This document shows, piece after piece, positions 14,972 through 18,382 of a stretch of 18,382 nt of DNA. Position numbers and translations under genes: made by a program. Below the pieces are notes generated by a model. That model saw only the letters and a list, made by a program, of their open reading frames with translations. It ran no database searches and was not told where the DNA came from. Source of the stretch: Caulobacteraceae bacterium (GTDB lineage Bacteria; Pseudomonadota; Alphaproteobacteria; Caulobacterales; Caulobacteraceae); contig PLFA01000196.1 in the NCBI GenBank assembly GCA_003136615.1, forward strand, positions 28,559-46,940, given 5' to 3'. Each line of letters opens with the position of its first letter. The stretch's first letter is position 1.

Positions 14972-15721
14972 TCAGATCACTCCCGCTTCGGTCTTCAGTT
15001 TGGCCACGAGGGTCGCGGCGCTATCCACCTTCACCCCGCCCACGCGCTTGGGCGGTTCGGCGACCTTGGTGACGCTGAGGTGGGGGCTCGTCAGTCCGCC
15101 GTAATCGTCGACGGTCTTGATATCGATGGTTTTTTTCTTGGCCTTCATGATGTTCGGGAGGGACGCATAGCGCGGCTCATTGAGGCGCAGATCGGCGGTC
15201 ACCACGGCGGGCAGATCGAGCTCCAGGGTCTGCAAGCCCCCATCCACTTCCCGCGTCACCTTGGCGACGGCGCCGGTGACTTCGAGGCTGGAGGCAAAGG
15301 TCGCCTGGGGCCAATCGAGGAGGGCCGAAAGCATCTGGCCGACCGCGTTGTTATCGCCATCGATAGCCTGCTTGCCCATGAGAATGAGGGACGGTTCCTC
15401 GGCGAGGGCCACGGCTTTTAGAAGCTTGGCGACTTCCAGGGGCTCAGGGTCCGTATCGGTCTGGATCAGAATGCCGCGGTCCGCGCCCATGGCGAGAGCG
15501 GTGCGGATAGTTTCCTGGGCCTGGATGGGGCCGATGGAGACCACGACGATTTCCTCGGCGACGCCCTTCTCCTTGAGGCGGACGGCCTCTTCCACGGCGA
15601 TCTCGCAGAAGGGATTCATGGCCATCTTCATATTGGCCAGATCCACGCCCGATTGGTCGGATTTGACCCGCGCCTTGACGTTGTAATCGAGCACGCGCTT
15701 GACCGGCGCCAGTATCTTCAT
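14972..15721 (-). CDS. etfB: Electron transfer flavoprotein beta subunit
   Basis: Beta subunit (249 residues) of ETF; it binds AMP structurally and contributes the recognition loop for acyl-CoA dehydrogenases. Visible features: MKILAPVKRVLDYNVK at the N-terminus, ANMKMAMNPFCEIAVEEA (about 30-47), LLKAVALAEEPSLILMGKQA with the nucleotide-site QAIDGDNNAVGQ following, and the C-terminal arm that wraps around the alpha subunit. The frame is open upstream to 15763, but ATG 15721 has GGAGGAAAG at 15729-15737 and matches the family N-terminus. It is the first gene of an etfBA pair; its promoter should lie in the 127-base divergent gap shared with the small + strand gene. Together with hbd it suggests beta-oxidation or short-chain acyl-CoA use. 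Confidence 0.97.
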   Translation of the reverse strand: MKILAPVKRVLDYNVKARVKSDQSGVDLANMKMAMNPFCEIAVEEAVRLKEKGVAEEIVVVSIGPIQAQETIRTALAMGADRGILIQTDTDPEPLEVAKLLKAVALAEEPSLILMGKQAIDGDNNAVGQMLSALLDWPQATFASSLEVTGAVAKVTREVDGGLQTLELDLPAVVTADLRLNEPRYASLPNIMKAKKKTIDIKTVDDYGGLTSPHLSVTKVAEPPKRVGGVKVDSAATLVAKLKTEAGVI

Positions 15722-15848
15722 TGCGGTTCTTTCCTCCAAGAGGCGCTCGCCATAGCGTTTCAAGCGGGCCTTGCAAAGCCGCGCGCGTGGGGTGGCGCAG
15801 CAACGCGAGGCCCTGGCCCCGCCCCGCGCCGGAGATTATAAAACGACC
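15722..15848. other. Divergent intergenic region etfB / small membrane protein
   Basis: The 127-base gap must hold the etfB promoter on the minus strand and that of the small gene on the plus strand. On the plus strand ATTATAAAA at 15836-15844 is the only AT-rich stretch, but it lies just 5 bases before the ATG and so cannot be the -10 of a leadered transcript. I cannot name a convincing promoter on either strand. Confidence 0.3.
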
Positions 15849-16073
15849 ATGAACCAGGTTTTCGCCCGGACGAGACTGATCCTCATCGGCCTCTTCGTGC
15901 TCGCCGTGGCGGCGACCTCCTATTACCAATTCTATTATCTCTGGCCGATGCAGAAGTGCGAACGCGCGGGCGCCTGGTGGGACCCGCGCGACCGCCAGTG
16001 CCTGACCCCCATCCCGATCTGGCGCCTGACGGGGCGAATGCCGGGGGAGCCGAAGGCGGCTGCGAAGCCCTAA
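15849..16073 (+). CDS. Small single-pass membrane protein, function unknown
   Basis: Protein of 74 residues: a short basic start (MNQVFARTR), one membrane segment (about 9-27), then an outward or periplasmic tail with LWPMQKCERAGAWWDPRDRQ and Cys51 followed by LTPIPIWRLTGRMPG. The two cysteines, Cys37 and Cys51, flank a Trp-Trp-Asp core and could form a disulfide if the tail is periplasmic. I think I have seen similar small hypothetical proteins in alphaproteobacteria but cannot name a family. ATG 15849 is chosen because the membrane segment starts soon after it; an upstream in-frame start at 15771 would add a low-quality Ala/Arg-rich extension. It is divergent from etfB and its stop is 7 bases from the end of the convergent adenosyltransferase gene. 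Confidence 0.65.
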   Translation: MNQVFARTRLILIGLFVLAVAATSYYQFYYLWPMQKCERAGAWWDPRDRQCLTPIPIWRLTGRMPGEPKAAAKP

Positions 16074-16080
16074 ACCCTTT

Positions 16081-16656
16081 CTACCGGTTCGCCGCCGGAA
16101 CCCAGAGCACATCACCGTCCCCCTTCCCATTGGCGAATCGGGCGGCGACGAAGAGCAGGTCCGAGAGGCGGTTGAGATAACGCAAAGCCTCGCCATGGGC
16201 GCCCGGCGCCGGCAGGGCGACGATGAAGGCCGTGGCGGCGCGTTCGGCGCGGCGACACGCTGTCCGCGCCAGATGGAGATAGGCGGAGGCGCGCGAGCCG
16301 CCGGGCAGAACGAAGGAGGTGAGGGGTGAGAGGGCGCCGTTCATCTCATCGATCTCCCGCTCCAGGCGCGCGATCTGGCTTTCGACGATCCGCAAGGCGG
16401 GGGAGCCATCCGGCTTGAGCGGCGTGGCGAGATCGGCGCCAAGGTCGAAGAGGTCATTCTGAATCCGCGCCAGGATCGCGTCTAGGGCGGGGTCTGAGGC
16501 CGTCTCGAGACGGACGAGGCCAAGGACGGCATTCAGCTCATCCACTTCCCCATAGGCGCCGACCCGGTCGCTGGCCTTGCTGACCTCCGCGCCGTCGGCG
16601 AGGCGGGTGAGCCCCTGATCGCCGGTGCGGGTATAGATTCTGTTGAGGACAACCAT
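16081..16656 (-). CDS. PduO-type cob(I)alamin adenosyltransferase
   Basis: Trimeric helical-bundle enzyme, 191 residues, transferring the adenosyl group of ATP to cob(I)alamin to give adenosylcobalamin. PduO-family features: YTRTGDQGLT (8-17, ATP binding), VSKASDRVGAYGEVDELNA (25-43), FVLPGGSRASAYLHLARTAC with the following RRAERA, and ALRYLNRLSDLLFVAAR near the C-terminus. This is the PduO/MMAB fold, not CobA/BtuR, although some annotations use cobO for it. ATG 16656 follows the HIG1-like gene by 15 bases, so they form an operon. The product is needed by B12-dependent enzymes such as methylmalonyl-CoA mutase, which would fit nearby acyl-CoA genes; no mutase is in the window. Confidence 0.94.
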   Translation of the reverse strand: MVVLNRIYTRTGDQGLTRLADGAEVSKASDRVGAYGEVDELNAVLGLVRLETASDPALDAILARIQNDLFDLGADLATPLKPDGSPALRIVESQIARLEREIDEMNGALSPLTSFVLPGGSRASAYLHLARTACRRAERAATAFIVALPAPGAHGEALRYLNRLSDLLFVAARFANGKGDGDVLWVPAANR

Positions 16657-16671
16657 GGCGGCGGGCTCTCG

Positions 16672-16875
16672 CTAGTGACCGTGGCCACGGAAGGCGACAG
16701 CAGCCATGAGCACCAGGATCGCGCCAAACTGCAGAACCACCCGAAGGCGCATGAGCTTGTTCGAATAGCTGCGTCCGAATTCGCCGCCACGGAAGAGGGC
16801 GAAGATTCCCGCGCCCAGGGTTATCACCACGGCCGCGAGGGAGAGCGGAATAAGGTAGCTGAAAATATCGGTCAT
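16672..16875 (-). CDS. HIG1-domain / twin-transmembrane protein
   Basis: Tiny inner-membrane protein, 67 residues, with two membrane helices (about 6-28 and 46-62) joined by the loop RGGEFGRSYSNKLMRLRVVLQ. The SNxxMRxRVxxQ pattern is what I recognise as the bacterial HIG1 (hypoxia-induced) region; in mitochondria, HIG1 proteins (Rcf1) associate with cytochrome oxidase and supercomplexes. A respiratory-chain role here is only analogy. An in-frame GTG at 16878 immediately precedes ATG 16875; ATG is chosen, the difference being one residue. It is the first gene of the pair with the adenosyltransferase. As far as I recall, a HIG1-adenosyltransferase-etfBA-hbd order recurs in alphaproteobacteria. 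Confidence 0.8.
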   Translation of the reverse strand: MTDIFSYLIPLSLAAVVITLGAGIFALFRGGEFGRSYSNKLMRLRVVLQFGAILVLMAAVAFRGHGH

Positions 16876-16981
16876 CACGCCGTTCTATAGGTCGACTTCG
16901 TCCCCCGCGAAACCGGCGCCCGTCGGTGACTTCACGCGTTGGATACGCGCCCCTAAGCTAGGGCGAAAACCGGAGAGCGCC

Positions 16982-17605
16982 ATGGTCGTCGTCCATCATC
17001 TGAATAATTCCCGCTCCCAGCGCATCCTCTGGCTGCTGGAGGAACTGGGCGTTCCTTACGAAATCCACGCCTATCAGCGCGATCTAACGACCAATCTGGC
17101 GCCCGACAGCCTGAAGGCCGCGCATCCCCTGGGCAAGTCGCCGGTGATCGAGGATGGACCGATCAAGATCGCCGAGTCCGGCGCCATTGTGGACTATCTG
17201 ATCCGCACCCATGGCGAGGGTCGCCTCGCCCCTCCCACCGGCGGCGCGACGCACGAAGCCTATCTGGAATGGCTCCACTACGCCGAGGGATCGGCCATGC
17301 TGCCCCTTATGCTGCTCCTCTATACCATGCGTCTGGGCGAGGCGGCAGCGCCGCTCATGCCCCGGATAAACGGGGAGATCGATAACAACCTCGCCTATAT
17401 CGAGAAGGCCCTAAGCGGGCAGGACTATATCCTGGCCCAGGGCTTCACTGGCGCGGATGTGCAGCTGAGTTTCGTGGGCGAGGTGGCGAGAGCCTTCGGC
17501 AAGCTTGGGCCCTATCCCACAATCACGGCCTGGGTGGATCGCCTCCACGCACGCCCGGCGTTCAAGACCTCGATCGAGAAGGGCGGAGTTTATAATCTGG
17601 CGTGA
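16982..17605 (+). CDS. Glutathione S-transferase-like protein
   Basis: Cytosolic GST-fold protein, 207 residues: an N-terminal thioredoxin-like domain (1-78) and an all-helical C-terminal domain (about 85-205). LNNSRSQRILWLLEELGVPY carries the probable catalytic Ser10; HPLGKSPVIEDG has the cis-Pro (Pro54), and AESGAIVDYL the glutathione-binding Glu65-Ser66. FTGADVQLSF in the second domain is the N-capping-box region. The Ser and overall pattern are like Tau/Phi/Zeta-related bacterial GSTs, but substrate cannot be inferred. ATG 16982 has GGAGAG a few bases upstream at 16972-16977. The gene is divergent from the HIG1-like gene (103-base gap) and convergent with the alpha/beta hydrolase, 9 bases apart. 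It is monocistronic in this window. Confidence 0.9.
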   Translation: MVVVHHLNNSRSQRILWLLEELGVPYEIHAYQRDLTTNLAPDSLKAAHPLGKSPVIEDGPIKIAESGAIVDYLIRTHGEGRLAPPTGGATHEAYLEWLHYAEGSAMLPLMLLLYTMRLGEAAAPLMPRINGEIDNNLAYIEKALSGQDYILAQGFTGADVQLSFVGEVARAFGKLGPYPTITAWVDRLHARPAFKTSIEKGGVYNLA

Positions 17606-17614
17606 GGGGGAGCC

Positions 17615-18382
17615 CTATTCGAACACCGGCGCGTCCTCCTCCGGCCCCTCGAGAAAGTCGAAGACGGCCGCCTTGAAGAGGGCGTGAGGGATGGCGGAGA
17701 AGTGATCGCAGCCGGCGAGGGTGACCGCCTTGGCGTCCGGTATGGCGGCGGCGAGAACGTCCGGATTGCCCGCTAAATCGTCGCGGGCGCCGGCGAGGAT
17801 GAGGGTTTGAACATTTAGGTTTGCGAGGGCGTCGCGGCCTGCTGGCGGGCCAAGACCTTGGGCGCAGGCGGCAAGGGCTTGGCGGTCCTCGCCCTGGGCC
17901 TCAGCGAAAAGACGGAACCCTTTCTGGATGGGATCGGTGATCGCGTCGGGGTTCTCTGAGAGAAGGGCCTGCGCCAGAGTCATGCCCGGCGATGGCGCGG
18001 CGGGCGGCTCCAACATGCGCCCGCCAACTCCCCCGAGGATGAGGTGATCGAGGCGGTTTGGGATCGCCAGAGCCGTGGCCAGAGCGAGATGCGCCCCCAG
18101 GGAATAACCCATGAGGCTGACCCTCCTGAGCCCCAGATGATCCATCAGGGAGACGACGTCGCCGGCCATCTGGGCGCGGCCATAGGCGGCCGGATCGTGC
18201 GGCTTCTCGCTCTCCCCATGGCCGCGCAGGTCCAGGGCGATGAGCCGGTAGCCGGCGCGCTCGAAAGCGGAATACCAGCCGAGGCGTCGCCAGTTCTCGA
18301 TGCGGTTGGAGGCGAAACCGTGGACCAACAGGATCTCGCCGATCGACGCGCCAGGGGGTGCGATGTCGTCATAGGCGAGGGT
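17615..18382 (-). CDS. Alpha/beta hydrolase, 5' end outside window
   Basis: At least 255 residues, open to the right edge with no start codon required inside the window: the first visible residues are TLAYDDIAPPGASIGE, followed by ILLVHGFASNR with the oxyanion HGF. Catalytic triad: nucleophile Ser in GYSLGAH, Asp in ILAGARDDLAGN, His in GCDHFSAIPH near the C-terminus. DLRGHGES is another fold landmark. An internal TTG at 18328 could be mistaken for the start, but it falls inside the conserved strand. This is a typical cytosolic esterase/lactonase-type hydrolase; the substrate is unknown. Its stop is 9 bases from the end of the convergent GST gene. Only a short N-terminus is probably missing. 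Confidence 0.9.
   Translation of the reverse strand, partial: TLAYDDIAPPGASIGEILLVHGFASNRIENWRRLGWYSAFERAGYRLIALDLRGHGESEKPHDPAAYGRAQMAGDVVSLMDHLGLRRVSLMGYSLGAHLALATALAIPNRLDHLILGGVGGRMLEPPAAPSPGMTLAQALLSENPDAITDPIQKGFRLFAEAQGEDRQALAACAQGLGPPAGRDALANLNVQTLILAGARDDLAGNPDVLAAAIPDAKAVTLAGCDHFSAIPHALFKAAVFDFLEGPEEDAPVFE

Noticed and set aside
1..18382. Mobile element, prophage, CRISPR, tRNA or rRNA
   Set aside because: No transposase, integrase, regular direct-repeat array or cloverleaf/rRNA-like segment was seen; the gene content is core metabolism throughout.

Overview
The window looks like ordinary chromosome from a GC-rich alphaproteobacterium. Evidence is the gene content (a DUF3035 lipoprotein beside lspA-ileS, a HIG1/twin-TM protein with a PduO-type adenosyltransferase, the etfB-etfA-3-hydroxybutyryl-CoA dehydrogenase group), the IleS C-terminus lacking most zinc ligands, and the absence of any phage, transposase, CRISPR or RNA gene. 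Caulobacterales and Hyphomicrobiales both fit; I cannot separate them from sequence alone.

Region A (1-6383, + strand): the tail of an unidentified gene, a Fluc/CrcB fluoride channel, then a sugar block of GT4 glycosyltransferase, amylo-alpha-1,6-glucosidase family protein, OtsB and OtsA. OtsA and OtsB make trehalose from UDP-glucose and glucose-6-phosphate. The GT4 and glucosidase are tightly linked to otsB and probably act on a related alpha-glucan or glucoside. A GGAAC-N16-CGCT element in front of otsA resembles an EcfG/SigT general-stress promoter, and a weaker one lies before the GT4 gene.

Region B (6364-13903, - strand): reading along transcription, 3-hydroxybutyryl-CoA dehydrogenase, a TIGR01459-like HAD IIA protein, a MaoC-type hydratase, ribF, ileS, lspA and a DUF3035 lipoprotein. 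ileS and lspA overlap by ATGA. The lipoprotein gene overlaps the end of otsA tail to tail. Between lspA and the lipoprotein lies a double inverted-repeat element (7011-7114).

Region C (14025-16875, mostly - strand): HIG1 protein, PduO-type cobalamin adenosyltransferase, then etfB-etfA, with one small + strand membrane-protein gene inserted between the adenosyltransferase and etfB. ETF, the 3-hydroxybutyryl-CoA dehydrogenase and the MaoC hydratase suggest acyl-CoA/3-hydroxybutyrate metabolism; a CTGC-N3-GCAG palindrome between etfA and the dehydrogenase matches the PhaR operator core.

Region D (16982-18382): a GST-like protein on + and an alpha/beta hydrolase on - that runs off the right edge. 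I found no clearly new system. The best leads are the trehalose/alpha-glucan block with its stress-type promoter, the double-hairpin element, the PhaR-like operator, the HAD protein with a substituted catalytic motif, and the lipoprotein with a possible BAM role.
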